From: Acidobacteriota bacterium
GTDB lineage: Bacteria; Acidobacteriota; Thermoanaerobaculia; Multivoradales; Multivoraceae
Direction of reading: 5' to 3'
Length of the DNA: 64,000 nt
Assembly: GCA_026707545.1 (NCBI GenBank)
Contig: JAPOWR010000001.1
Location: 2,447,778-2,511,777, forward strand
The position numbers were made by a program, and so were the translations under genes. Shown piece after piece: positions 35,632-45,777 of the stretch. Below the pieces are notes generated by a model. The model was not told where the DNA came from, made no database searches, and worked only from the letters and a program-made list of their open reading frames with translations. Numbering within the stretch: the first letter of the stretch is position 1; every line of letters starts with the position of its first letter.

Positions 35632-36817
35632 CAGTGCCGGGGTCGTGGCGGCCACCCGCGGCCACCTGCTCCGCAACATCGTCCTCTTCGGACGTCTTCT
35701 GAGGGTCGGCAGCCTCGACGTCACGCCGACCCAGCTCCGCGACTGGGTGGCCGCCCTGGAGCTCGTCGACCTCGCCCGCAAGGGAGACGTGAAGGCCGCT
35801 GCCCGTGCGGTCCTGGTCAGCCGCCGCCGCGACCTGCCCTGGTTCGACAAGGCCTTCGAACTCTTCTGGCAGGCCCGCGATCCGCGGGAACTCGAGCAAC
35901 TCGAGCTGGGGCTCCTCGTCCAGCGACAGACCGAGCGGACGAAACGCGCGGCGCTTCAGAAGCTGGCGCTCCGGGACGGTGACGACGGCGACGCCGACCA
36001 TCCGGACGACCACGACCGAACAGCCCGCACACCGCTCTACAGCGCGCGCGAGGCGTTGCGCAAGAAGGACTTCGCCGAACTCGAGGGCGACGAACTCGAC
36101 GAGATCAAGCGGCTGATGGCGACGATGCACTGGGAGCTCGAAACCCGGCGCACCCGGCGCCTCCGGCCGAGCCGTGGCGGCCATCGCCTCGACCTGCGCC
36201 GGACGCTGCGGCGCAGCCTGGCCCACGGCGGCGAGATGATCCACCTAGTCGGCCGTGACCGCAAGCACCGGCGACGCCCCCTGGTCCTGATCTGCGACAT
36301 CTCCGGGTCGATGGAGCCCTACTCGCGGCTGCTGCTCCACTTCATCTACGCGGTCTCCCACCCGCGATCGGCCGATCCCGGCGTCTCGAAGGTCGAGTCC
36401 TTCGCCTTCGGCACCCGGCTCACCCGGTTGACCCGCGAACTGGCCGAACGCGACGTGGACCGGGCGCTCCAGGCCGCCGCTCACCGCATCGAAGACTGGG
36501 GCGGCGGCACCCGCACCGGCGAGGCGCTGCGCGAGTTCAACTTCACCTGGAGCCGGCGCCTCCTCGGCCAGGGCGCCGCGGTGCTGATCATCAGCGACGG
36601 CTGGGACCGCGGCGACATCGGTCTCCTCGGCCACGAGATGGAACGCCTCCACCGAAGCTGCCACCGCCTGATCTGGCTCAATCCGCTGCTCGGCTCGGCC
36701 GACTACCAGCCGCTGACGCGCGGCATCGTGGCCGCGCTCCCCCACGTCGACGACTTCCTGCCGGTGCACAACCTGGCGAGCCTGGAGCAGTTGGGGGAGT
36801 TGTTGGCGGCGATTTAG
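35624..36817 (+). CDS. VWA-domain protein (CoxE-like)
   Basis: A 397-residue protein starting at GTG 35624, eight bases inside the end of the MoxR gene. The N-terminal half is helical and charged, and contains an Asp-rich stretch (DGDDGDADHPDDHD). The C-terminal von Willebrand factor A domain has the metal-ion-dependent adhesion site DISGS at 225-229, Thr in GGGTRTGEAL and Asp in ISDGWDRG, so metal binding is intact. Such proteins act with MoxR/CoxD ATPases as chaperone or metal-insertion pairs. It is the last gene of the operon and converges on a nucleoside hydrolase gene, with a degenerate hairpin repeat in the 79 bp between. Confidence 0.92.
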   Translation: MTSSAGVVAATRGHLLRNIVLFGRLLRVGSLDVTPTQLRDWVAALELVDLARKGDVKAAARAVLVSRRRDLPWFDKAFELFWQARDPRELEQLELGLLVQRQTERTKRAALQKLALRDGDDGDADHPDDHDRTARTPLYSAREALRKKDFAELEGDELDEIKRLMATMHWELETRRTRRLRPSRGGHRLDLRRTLRRSLAHGGEMIHLVGRDRKHRRRPLVLICDISGSMEPYSRLLLHFIYAVSHPRSADPGVSKVESFAFGTRLTRLTRELAERDVDRALQAAAHRIEDWGGGTRTGEALREFNFTWSRRLLGQGAAVLIISDGWDRGDIGLLGHEMERLHRSCHRLIWLNPLLGSADYQPLTRGIVAALPHVDDFLPVHNLASLEQLGELLAAI

Positions 36818-36869
36818 CGCCCGCCGCCTCGGCGACGCCAGCCAGGCAGACCGGCGCTCCACGCCTGAT

Positions 36870-36894
36870 GCCGGCCGGTACCGGTCCACCCAGT
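36870..36894 (+). repeat. Dispersed hairpin repeat, copy G (degenerate)
   Basis: GCCGGCCGGTACCGG followed by TCCACCCAGT keeps the terminal tag with one change and only a remnant of the hairpins. It lies between the converging VWA and nucleoside hydrolase genes. Confidence 0.5.
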
Positions 36895-36896
36895 CT

Positions 36897-37925
36897 TTAG
36901 CGATGGAGGTTCTGCTCCAGGAAGCGAAGGACCATCCGCTCGATGAACCCGGCGTCGTCGATCTCCAGGGCCACGGTCGAGGTCGGCTCGGCGCCCGGTT
37001 CGAACAGGGTCATGCTCCGTTCGTCGACGGTGACGCGGCCGTGTTCGACGCCGAACAGGTCAGGCCAGAGGATGTAGCCGACCGCCACCGCATCGAACAG
37101 GCGCGGCGTGGTCTGGTTCCTTTCCTCGTTCCGCCACAGGGAGTAGAGCGAGGTAACCGCGCTCGTCAGCGGTGTGCCGCGCATGTGGAGATGGAGGCGC
37201 CGGTCCGCGTCGAGGCGGACGTGGTCCGTCACGTCGAGGGGGATGTAGACGACGTTCGTGCCTCCGGCCTGCACCGCGGCGTCGAACCGCTTCGAGGACG
37301 CCGCATCGGCGAGGACGTTCCACTCGCGCTGCGCGTCGCCGCCGTCGTAGCCGGAGCGGATCGAGCCGTACATCGAGACGACGCGCTTCGCGTTCTTCAG
37401 CACGTTCGGGTCGATCTCCAGGGCGTCGCCGATGTTCGTGACCGGGCCGACGGTGAGCAGCGTGATCTCGCCCGGATGGGCCGCGAGGGTCTCGACGATG
37501 AACTCCGCTGCCGGCTGCGCTCGCGGCTGCACCTCGTCGAAACCACGACCCCAGTGGAACTGCCGGTTGTACGGCGCCTCGCTGAACTGCTCGTGGGGCG
37601 CCCCGTCGCGCAGCGTGACCAGGGGCGTCTCCCGGCCGACGTGCACGGGGATGTGGTCGAGCCCCGTCTCCCAGAGCATCCGGAGCGCCAGGAAGGCCCG
37701 GTCGGCGGTGCGCGCGTGTCCGACGGTGACGCCGACAAGTTCGATCTCCGGGCTGGCCAGGAGCAGCGCCATCGCGTAGGCGTCGTCGATATCCGAACCG
37801 ATGTCGCAGTCGAACAGCACCTTCTCGCGCTCGCCGGCGGCACCGGCCTCCGGCTGTCCCGCAGCCGGCAGGGACACCGCCAGCAAAGCTGGAAGCACAG
37901 GCCACAACCTCGTTCTCTTCCCCAT
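36897..37925 (-). CDS. Exported nucleoside hydrolase
   Basis: A 342-residue enzyme splitting nucleosides into base and ribose. ATG 37925 starts a signal peptide (LWPVLPALLAVSLPAAGQ), so it acts in the periplasm or outside, unlike the usual cytosolic enzymes. The calcium-binding signature is FDCDIGSDIDDAYAM, with D39, D41, D45, D47 and D48. Other conserved parts are LLTVGPVTNIGDAL and PLDVTDHVRLDADR. FDAVAVGYILWPD carries the conserved Asp near the C-terminal calcium ligand. Length is slightly above the 310-330 typical of the mature enzyme. Frame continuing upstream of 37925 lacks family similarity. It converges on the VWA gene and diverges from the PPIase gene. Its product bases could feed the NCS2 permease at 27009, which is speculative. 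Confidence 0.88.
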   Translation of the reverse strand: MGKRTRLWPVLPALLAVSLPAAGQPEAGAAGEREKVLFDCDIGSDIDDAYAMALLLASPEIELVGVTVGHARTADRAFLALRMLWETGLDHIPVHVGRETPLVTLRDGAPHEQFSEAPYNRQFHWGRGFDEVQPRAQPAAEFIVETLAAHPGEITLLTVGPVTNIGDALEIDPNVLKNAKRVVSMYGSIRSGYDGGDAQREWNVLADAASSKRFDAAVQAGGTNVVYIPLDVTDHVRLDADRRLHLHMRGTPLTSAVTSLYSLWRNEERNQTTPRLFDAVAVGYILWPDLFGVEHGRVTVDERSMTLFEPGAEPTSTVALEIDDAGFIERMVLRFLEQNLHR

Positions 37926-37985
37926 CACGATGCTCCTATCCTCGTTTCCGTGACTGCCGGCACCAAGAGCGTAGTATTCCCCGCC

Positions 37986-38909
37986 ATGCCCGACTCCCGA
38001 CTGCGCAGGTTTCTCCGCGACCCCTTGCTGATCTTCCTGGTCATCGGCGTGGCCGTGTTCGGACTCGATCGCATGGCCGGCGGCGTCTTCGATCCGGAGA
38101 GCCGCTCGATCCTCGTCACCCGCGAACAGGTCATCCGGCTCGCGGACCTCTGGAGCGCCCAGATCGGTCGCCTGCCCACCGCCGCCGAGCTGGACTCCCT
38201 GGTCGAAGACCACGTCCGCGAGGAGATCCTGGTGCGGGAAGCGGCACGCATGGGGCTCGATCAGGACGACACGATCGTCCGCCGGCGCCTGGCGCAGAAG
38301 ATGTCCTTCCTGATCGAGGACACGATCGTGGTCGACGAGGTTTCCGACGCCGATCTCGCCGGCTACTTCGAAGAGAACGCGGATCGCTACGGCGACGCGC
38401 AGCGGTTCACGCTCCGTCACGTGTACGTCAGCCCGGACCGCCGCGGTAGCGACGAGGAGGCGGCGCGCGTGGCCGAGGAGATCCTCGAGCAGCTTCGGGC
38501 AGAGGGAAACACCGCCGCGCCCGAGAACACGCTCTGGCGCCGGCTCGGCGACCCCTTCATGCTGCGCCGCGAATACGGCCGCCGCACCGCTGTCGATCTC
38601 GCCGAACTGTTCGGCGGCGCCTTCGTGGACGGCCTGGCAAGCCTGCCGGTCGGAGAATGGGCCGGTCCGGTCGAGTCCGCGTACGGCTTCCACGTCGTCC
38701 GCCTCTCCGCCCGCACCGAAGCGAAGCCGGCCGTGTTCGAGGAGGTCCGCCGACGTGTCCTCGAGGACGCCAGACGCGACGCCCGCGACGCGGCGAACCG
38801 GGAGGCCCACGAACGCCTGCGTGAGCGCTACCGGGTCGAGATCGAAGCACTCGACTTCATCTCCGAACTCGAAGGCGGCGATTCGGGCGCTGACGGAGAC
38901 GAGCCCTGA
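37986..38909 (+). CDS. Membrane-anchored parvulin-type peptidyl-prolyl isomerase
   Basis: A 307-residue protein with one N-terminal membrane anchor (DPLLIFLVIGVAVFGLDRM), so the body faces the periplasm. A SurA/PpiD-like N-terminal helical region (ILVTREQVIRLADLW... LVREAARMGLDQDDTIVRRRLAQKM) is followed by a PpiC rotamase domain with RFTLRHVYVSPD and the ending LPVGEWAGPVESAYGFHVVRL. It should assist folding of exported proteins. ATG 37986 is chosen over the far longer upstream frame, which runs across the antisense gene. The HupE/UreJ gene begins 35 bp downstream; this gene pair is common in other bacteria, which suggests the isomerase serves that membrane protein or its partners. Confidence 0.87.
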   Translation: MPDSRLRRFLRDPLLIFLVIGVAVFGLDRMAGGVFDPESRSILVTREQVIRLADLWSAQIGRLPTAAELDSLVEDHVREEILVREAARMGLDQDDTIVRRRLAQKMSFLIEDTIVVDEVSDADLAGYFEENADRYGDAQRFTLRHVYVSPDRRGSDEEAARVAEEILEQLRAEGNTAAPENTLWRRLGDPFMLRREYGRRTAVDLAELFGGAFVDGLASLPVGEWAGPVESAYGFHVVRLSARTEAKPAVFEEVRRRVLEDARRDARDAANREAHERLRERYRVEIEALDFISELEGGDSGADGDEP

Positions 38910-38928
38910 GCCGGCCGTCGAAGCGGAC

Positions 38929-39000
38929 GCCGGCCTCGCGGCCGGTGCGACAACTTGGCCGCCTGCGGCGGCAGCCGGCGTGGACGCCGGCGCACCCAGT
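38929..39000 (+). repeat. Dispersed hairpin repeat, copy D (overlaps a start codon)
   Basis: GCCGGCC-TCGC-GGCCGGT, then GCCGCC-TGC-GGCGGC, then GCCGGCG-TGGA-CGCCGGC, ending GCACCCAGT. It covers the GTG start (38945) and the first 18 or so codons of the HupE/UreJ gene, so part of the signal peptide is translated from the repeat. Confidence 0.85.
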
Positions 39001-40009
39001 CTGCAGCCTCCTGGTCCTGGCGACAGTCTTCTTCGGCCTCTTGACGGCGGTTCCCGCGAACGGCCACGAGGTCCGTCCCGGCTACCTCGAACTGAACGAG
39101 GTCGAGGCCGGCCGCTTCGAGGTCGTCTGGAAACAGCCGCGACGCGGCGCGCTCCTGCTGCTGCTCGACCCGGTCCTCCCCGAGTACTGCACGGAGATCG
39201 CGAGGCAGCCGCCCGAGAACCTGGCCGGCGCGCTGCTCGAGCGCTGGACCGTCGACTGCGCGGAGGAAGGCGTCGATCCGGACCGCACGTTCCACGGCGA
39301 CATCTTCGGGATCGCCGGGCTCGAACGCACGCTGACCGATGTCCTGCTCCGCATCAGCTTCGAGAACGGCGACAGCCTGACCCAACTGCTGCGCCCCGAG
39401 GCGCCCACGGTCACCGTCGACCGGGAGGCCGCCGGCAACGCCCTGCCCTACTTCCGGCTCGGCGTCGAACACCTGGTCTTCGGCTTCGACCACATCCTGT
39501 TCGTCATCGGCCTGCTCTTCTACGTCCGCAGCCCGTGGCGCCTGGTCGGCGTGATCACCTCGTTCACGCTCGCTCACAGCATCACCCTGGCGCTTTCCTC
39601 CCTGGATGTCGTGAAGCTCTCCTCCGCGCCGGTCGAGGCGGTGATCGCCCTGTCCATCCTGTTCCTGGCGGTCGAGCTGCTGCGGCCCGAGGAGAAGCGG
39701 TCACCGATCACGACGAAGAGTCCGTGGCTGATCGCCTTCGCGTTCGGCCTGCTCCACGGCTTCGGCTTCGCCGGCGCCCTGGCCGAGATCGGTTTGCCGC
39801 AGCGGGCGATCGCCCTGGCCCTGTTCCTCTTCAACGTCGGTGTCGAGGTGGGGCAGCTCCTGGTCGTCGCGGTCGTGCTGGCAGCGGTCGCCGTCGTCAA
39901 GCGGGTGGGGATCGTCGTGCCGGAGCTCATCCTGCGGACGCCGATCTACGCCACCGGGATCATCGCGGCGTTCTGGTTCGTGGAGCGGGTGGCACGGATC
40001 GTCGTGTGA
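38945..40009 (+). CDS. HupE/UreJ family membrane protein
   Basis: A 354-residue protein of the long HupE/UreJ_2 type. After a signal segment (LLVLATVFFGLLTAVPANG) comes a soluble extracytoplasmic domain (HEVRPGYLELNEVEAGRFEVVWKQP..., about 40-165) and then six to seven membrane helices with the family motif FGFDHILFVIGLLF and GLLHGFGFAGALAEIGLP. HupE-type proteins are linked to nickel or cobalt uptake; His residues in DH, HS and LHGFGF could bind metal. The longer group's function is not settled. The only usable start upstream of the signal segment is GTG 38945, which lies inside hairpin repeat copy D, so the residues RQLGRLRRQPAWTPAHPV are repeat-derived. It follows the PPIase gene. Confidence 0.85.
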   Translation: MRQLGRLRRQPAWTPAHPVCSLLVLATVFFGLLTAVPANGHEVRPGYLELNEVEAGRFEVVWKQPRRGALLLLLDPVLPEYCTEIARQPPENLAGALLERWTVDCAEEGVDPDRTFHGDIFGIAGLERTLTDVLLRISFENGDSLTQLLRPEAPTVTVDREAAGNALPYFRLGVEHLVFGFDHILFVIGLLFYVRSPWRLVGVITSFTLAHSITLALSSLDVVKLSSAPVEAVIALSILFLAVELLRPEEKRSPITTKSPWLIAFAFGLLHGFGFAGALAEIGLPQRAIALALFLFNVGVEVGQLLVVAVVLAAVAVVKRVGIVVPELILRTPIYATGIIAAFWFVERVARIVV

Positions 40010-40020
40010 AGCCCGCGCAC

Positions 40021-40091
40021 GCCGCTCCGCGGCAGCGCGAGTCCTTCTCCGCGGGTCAGAAGACCCGCGGCTACAGGCCGGCGCACCCAGT
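40021..40091 (+). repeat. Dispersed hairpin repeat, copy E (variant)
   Basis: The core hairpin is CCGCGGGTC (40049-40057) with GACCCGCGG (40062-40070) around AGAA, then GGCCGGCGCACCCAGT. Its stem sequence is different from the other copies but the terminal tag is identical. It lies in the 128 bp between the HupE/UreJ and AbgT genes and could be a terminator-like structure. Confidence 0.65.
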
Positions 40092-40137
40092 AAGATGACC
40101 CTTCCGTCCACAGGGAGCAGCAGGGAGGAACCCGCGT

Positions 40138-41703
<1,566 letters not shown>

Positions 41704-41705
41704 TC

Positions 41706-42197
41706 ATGGGTTGGCGCCGCACCGCCCTTCCCGCCATCGTGCTCGTCGCGGCCACGGTCGCCTCGGCGACCTGGGCGCAGCCGACGCGTCCGATCTACCC
41801 CGTCTACGAGGGCTATGTGCCGAACGACGACGGCACCGCGGTTCTCGTGTTCGGCTACTTCAACCACAACGCGGTCGCGGTCGAGATCCCGGCTGGCGAA
41901 GCGAACGGCTTCGACCCCGGGCCCGCCGACCGCGGCCAACCGACCGTCTTCGAACCCGGCCGGCAGCGCAACGTCTGCCTGATCGTGCTCCCGGCTGACT
42001 ACAAGGGCAACCTGCAGTGGACGATCACCTCGGGCGAGCACACCGAGAAGACGACGGAGCGCGGGGGAATCGATACCCTCTACCTGATCGAGAACATCTC
42101 GATGGCCTACCACCGGGCCAGGCAGATCGACACCGCCGCCGCCGAGCGTGGTGTCTGCGTCCAGCCCGCACCGGCCACCAGTGGGAGCGAACCATGA
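41706..42197 (+). CDS. Secreted hypothetical protein of the AbgT operon
   Basis: A 163-residue protein. ATG 41706 lies two bases after the AbgT stop; a signal peptide (ALPAIVLVAATVASATWAQ) is clear. The mature part, YPVYEGYVPNDDGTAVLVFGYFNHN, then LQWTITSGEHTEKTTERGG, looks like a single beta-sandwich domain, with one Cys pair (ICL and GVC). I do not recognise a named family. The stop overlaps the ATG of the heme/copper protein gene (ATGA at 42194-42197), so it is translated with it and is probably a periplasmic accessory subunit. Confidence 0.8.
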   Translation: MGWRRTALPAIVLVAATVASATWAQPTRPIYPVYEGYVPNDDGTAVLVFGYFNHNAVAVEIPAGEANGFDPGPADRGQPTVFEPGRQRNVCLIVLPADYKGNLQWTITSGEHTEKTTERGGIDTLYLIENISMAYHRARQIDTAAAERGVCVQPAPATSGSEP

Positions 42198-43558
42198 AGC
42201 GTACTCTCGGAGCAACGACGACAGCGGCGATTCCGCTCATCGCCCTTCTTGCGGTTCCTGCGGCATCGCCAGCCGCCGCGGCCGATGCGGACACGCCGAC
42301 TTTCAGCCGCGACATCGCGCCGATCTTCCAGCGCTCCTGCCAGCGCTGCCACCGGCCCGAGACCGCCGCGCCGATGTCGCTGCTCACCTACGAGCAGATC
42401 CGGCCCTGGGCGCGGTCCATCAAGCGCCGCGTCGAGTCCCGACAGATGCCGCCCTGGCACATCGACCGCACGATCGGCGTGTACGAACCTGACCCGAGCC
42501 TGAGCGACGAGGAGATCGCCCTGGTCATGGCCTGGGTCGACGGCGGCGCTCCGCGCGGCAATCCGGCCGACCTGCCGGCGCCGATCGAGTGGCCCGAAGG
42601 CGACGCCTGGGAGTACGGCGAGCCCGACCTGGTGGTCGAGATGCAGGAGGACATGGTCGTACCCCCCGAAGGGCCCGACCTGTTCGTCAGCTTCATCGCC
42701 GACACCGGTCTCACCGAGGACCGCTACATCCGCTGGATCGAGGTCAAACCGAGCAAGGCGGGACGCGCGACCGTCCACCACACGATGGTCTACGCGATCC
42801 AGGACGACGCGGAGTACGTCGGCGAAGACTTCTTCGAGCGCGACGACGACCCGAACCGCCGCGACGCCGATGGGAACCCGGTCGGCTCGCTGCTCATCGA
42901 GTACGCCGTAGGCAACACGGGCGACGTCTATGCCGAGAACACCGGCAAGCTGCTGATGGCCGGTGCCAAGATCCGCTTCAGCGGCCACTACCACTCGATC
43001 GGCGAGGAGATCCGGGACCGCCAGCAGATCGGCTTTGGCTTCTATCCCCGCGGCGTGGTGCCCAAGCACCGGATCGTTTCCACCCGCCTGTTCGCCGGCC
43101 TGCCTAGCAACCGCGGGTGGCGCAACAACGAGCTCTCGATTCCACCCGGCGCCGACAACGTGCGGCACGACGGCTACCGCGTGCTCGACCGGCCAATCCA
43201 GTTGATCAGCTTCCAGGCCCACATGCACTACCGGGGCAAGGGCATGGAACTCGAAGCGATCCACCCCGACGGCCGCCGCGAACTGCTCACCCGCATCCAG
43301 AACTACGACTTCAACTGGCAGGTCGCTTACCCGTACAAGCACCCGCCCGTGTTCCCGGCCGGCACCGTGCTCCACGTGACCTCGTACCACGACAACTCGG
43401 AGAACAACCCCTACAACCCGGACCCGACCGCCTGGGTCGGCTGGGGCAACCGGACCGTCGACGACATGGCGATCGGCTGGACGAACTTCGTCTTTCTGTC
43501 CGAGGAGGACTACGAAGAGCACGTGACGGTCGCACCGGCCACCGGTGGCGGAGACTAA
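42194..43558 (+). CDS. Secreted cytochrome c / copper monooxygenase-like protein
   Basis: A 454-residue exported protein (signal peptide AAIPLIALLAVPAASPAAAA). An N-terminal c-type heme domain has C49-Q-R-C52-H53, with MPPWH as a plausible Met ligand. The rest resembles copper type II ascorbate-dependent monooxygenases (PHM/DBM-like): VHHTMVYA (His195-His196), SGHYHS, and QAHMHYRGKGMEL, which match copper His-pair and His-x-His patterns. Many bacterial relatives with this fused heme domain are annotated only as cytochrome or monooxygenase-like. A hydroxylase fed electrons through its own heme is an attractive inference. It overlaps the gene before by four bases and lies five bases before the PQQ dehydrogenase gene, so all are co-transcribed. 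Confidence 0.82.
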   Translation: MKRTLGATTTAAIPLIALLAVPAASPAAAADADTPTFSRDIAPIFQRSCQRCHRPETAAPMSLLTYEQIRPWARSIKRRVESRQMPPWHIDRTIGVYEPDPSLSDEEIALVMAWVDGGAPRGNPADLPAPIEWPEGDAWEYGEPDLVVEMQEDMVVPPEGPDLFVSFIADTGLTEDRYIRWIEVKPSKAGRATVHHTMVYAIQDDAEYVGEDFFERDDDPNRRDADGNPVGSLLIEYAVGNTGDVYAENTGKLLMAGAKIRFSGHYHSIGEEIRDRQQIGFGFYPRGVVPKHRIVSTRLFAGLPSNRGWRNNELSIPPGADNVRHDGYRVLDRPIQLISFQAHMHYRGKGMELEAIHPDGRRELLTRIQNYDFNWQVAYPYKHPPVFPAGTVLHVTSYHDNSENNPYNPDPTAWVGWGNRTVDDMAIGWTNFVFLSEEDYEEHVTVAPATGGGD

Positions 43559-43563
43559 GGAGC

Positions 43564-45777
43564 GTGCGCCGTAGCACCGCGCTCGCGGCGGGGATCGTCT
43601 GTCTGACGGCCGCCGCGGCCGTCTCCGGCCAGAGTTCCGGGGCCGGCCCGCTGATCGAGCCGGTCACCGACGCCGAACTCGCAGCCACGCCCAACGGCGA
43701 CTGGCTGAGCTTCCGCGGCAACCTGTCCGCCTGGGCGTACAGCGCCCTCGACGCCGTGAACACCGAAACCGTCGGCCAGCTCGACTTCGCCTGGGCGGCC
43801 CCAATGGAGGACGGACCGAACGAGGCGACGCCCCTGGTGCGAGGCGGCATCGTCTACCTGCCGCAGACGGGCGACGTGATCCACGCCCTCGACGCGCGGA
43901 CCGGCGATCTGATCTGGGAGTACCGCCGGGAGCACAACTACCTGGATCCTGAAGGGGCGGACCCGGAGCGCCGCTTCGGCCAGGGCCTGGGACGGATCAC
44001 CCGGAACATCGCGATCTGGCAGGACGGCCTGTTCGTCGCCACGATGGACGCGTTCATCATCCGTCTGGACGCGAACACCGGCGAGTTGGTGTGGGAAACT
44101 CGGGTCGGCGACAGCCGGATCGCCCACTCGTCCGGCCCGATCATCGCGAACGGCAAGGTGATCAGCGGGCGTTCCTGCAACATGTCCGTCGCGGGCGGCT
44201 GCTACCTCACGGCGCACGACGCCGAGGACGGCCGGGAGCTGTGGCGCTTCCACACGATCCCGCGCCCCGGCGAGCCGGGCGACGAGACCTGGGGCGGGCT
44301 GCCGCTCGAGCGCCGGTTCCACGTCGGCGCCTGGCATGTCGGTTCCTACGACCCCGAACTCGACCTCGTCTACTGGGGCACGTCCGTGCCGGCGCCCTCT
44401 CCCGAGGTGCTGCGCGGCAGCGGGGCTGGGTCCCTCCTCTACTCGAACAGCACACTGGCGCTCAAGCCCGACACCGGCGAGCTGGCGTGGTACTTCCAGC
44501 ATCTGCCGCGAGACAACTGGGACCTCGACCATCCCTTCGAGCGCATCCTCGTCGATCTGGAGATGGAGCCGGACGAGGAAGCCGTCTGGTCCATCAACCC
44601 GGCGCTGGAGCCGGGCGAACGGCGGCGCGTGATGACCGGCTTCCCCGGCAAGACCGCGGTCTTCTGGACCCTCGACCGGGAGACCGGTGAGTTCCTGTGG
44701 GCGCGAGAGACGGTCTTCCAGAACGTGATCACCCACATCGACCCGCACACCGGCACGGTCACGGTGAACGAGGAAGTCATCCCGAAGGCCCGAGACGAGG
44801 AGTACGGCGTCGTCTGCCCGGCGGCGAGCGGCGGCAAGGACTGGCCGACCGCGGCCTATAGCCCGATGACCGAGGCCGTCTACGCGCCGCTCCAGGACGT
44901 CTGCATGTCGCCGACGATCACCGGCACAGGCGTTGGACCGCCCCAGGGCTACGGCATCAGCTTCAACATGCGGCTGGCGCCGAACAAGACGACGGTCGGG
45001 CGCCTGGATGCCGTCTCGGCTCGCACCGGCGAGTCCCTCTGGCGGTTCGAGGAACCCGCCGGCATGATGTCGGTGTTGACGACCGGCGGCGGGCTGGTCT
45101 TCGCCGGAAACACGAACCGCCGGTTCCGCGCCTTCGACGCCGCGACCGGAGACATCCTCTGGCAGACCGTGCTGGGCGGACCGGTGAGCGGCTTCCCCGT
45201 CAGCTTCGCCGTGGACGGCGAGCAGTACGTCGCGGTGACGGCGGGCGGCGGCGACCTGCTGAGCGGGCTCTTCAACCGTCTGGGAAACAAGAACGCGCGC
45301 TCCGGCTCCAACCTGCTCTACGCCTTCAAACTGTCCGACACGGCCGGGCGCGGTCCGATCGAGAAGCCGACCGTCACGGCGGCGGCCGCCGAACCGCCGC
45401 CCATGGTCATGATCGACGCTCCACTCCTCGAGGCGTCGGCGCCCTGCGCTACGTTCTCAGCGGAGCAGGCCGAGCGCGGCGCCGCCCTCTACCAGGAACA
45501 GTGCGCGGAATGCCACGGGCCCACTCTCCGCGGTGGCACCCAAGGGGCCGCGATCGCAGGTCGCAGCTTCGTGAGCTACTGGTCGAACCGGGCCGCCAGC
45601 GGGCTCTACCGGACGATCCGCGAGACGATGCCGCAGGGCCGGGAAGGAACGATTGGCCCGGCGGCCTCAGCCGACCTGGTCGCCTTCGTGCTACGAGAGA
45701 ACGGGGCCGAAGCCTCCGGCGAGTTCGGCACGGACACCGAGTCGCTCGACGGCCAGCGCACCTGCTTCCGGCCGTAG
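43564..45777 (+). CDS. PQQ-dependent dehydrogenase fused to cytochrome c
   Basis: A 737-residue quinohemoprotein starting at GTG 43564, with AAGGAG just upstream. Signal peptide LAAGIVCLTAAAAVSGQ. The eight-bladed PQQ propeller (about 35-600) shows blade ends IHALDARTGDLIWEY, IIRLDANTGELVWET, LALKPDTGELAWYF and FRAFDAATGDILWQT. The active-site segment is LPRDNWDLDHPF; D320 matches the catalytic Asp and D322, two residues on, matches the extra Asp typical of lanthanide-using enzymes such as XoxF. The C-terminal cytochrome c domain has C647-A-E-C650-H. It should oxidise an alcohol or aldehyde in the periplasm and pass electrons to its own heme. No adjacent Cys-Cys pair is seen in the propeller. 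Its 3' end overlaps the antisense ZIP gene by 87 bp. Confidence 0.88.
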   Translation: MRRSTALAAGIVCLTAAAAVSGQSSGAGPLIEPVTDAELAATPNGDWLSFRGNLSAWAYSALDAVNTETVGQLDFAWAAPMEDGPNEATPLVRGGIVYLPQTGDVIHALDARTGDLIWEYRREHNYLDPEGADPERRFGQGLGRITRNIAIWQDGLFVATMDAFIIRLDANTGELVWETRVGDSRIAHSSGPIIANGKVISGRSCNMSVAGGCYLTAHDAEDGRELWRFHTIPRPGEPGDETWGGLPLERRFHVGAWHVGSYDPELDLVYWGTSVPAPSPEVLRGSGAGSLLYSNSTLALKPDTGELAWYFQHLPRDNWDLDHPFERILVDLEMEPDEEAVWSINPALEPGERRRVMTGFPGKTAVFWTLDRETGEFLWARETVFQNVITHIDPHTGTVTVNEEVIPKARDEEYGVVCPAASGGKDWPTAAYSPMTEAVYAPLQDVCMSPTITGTGVGPPQGYGISFNMRLAPNKTTVGRLDAVSARTGESLWRFEEPAGMMSVLTTGGGLVFAGNTNRRFRAFDAATGDILWQTVLGGPVSGFPVSFAVDGEQYVAVTAGGGDLLSGLFNRLGNKNARSGSNLLYAFKLSDTAGRGPIEKPTVTAAAAEPPPMVMIDAPLLEASAPCATFSAEQAERGAALYQEQCAECHGPTLRGGTQGAAIAGRSFVSYWSNRAASGLYRTIRETMPQGREGTIGPAASADLVAFVLRENGAEASGEFGTDTESLDGQRTCFRP

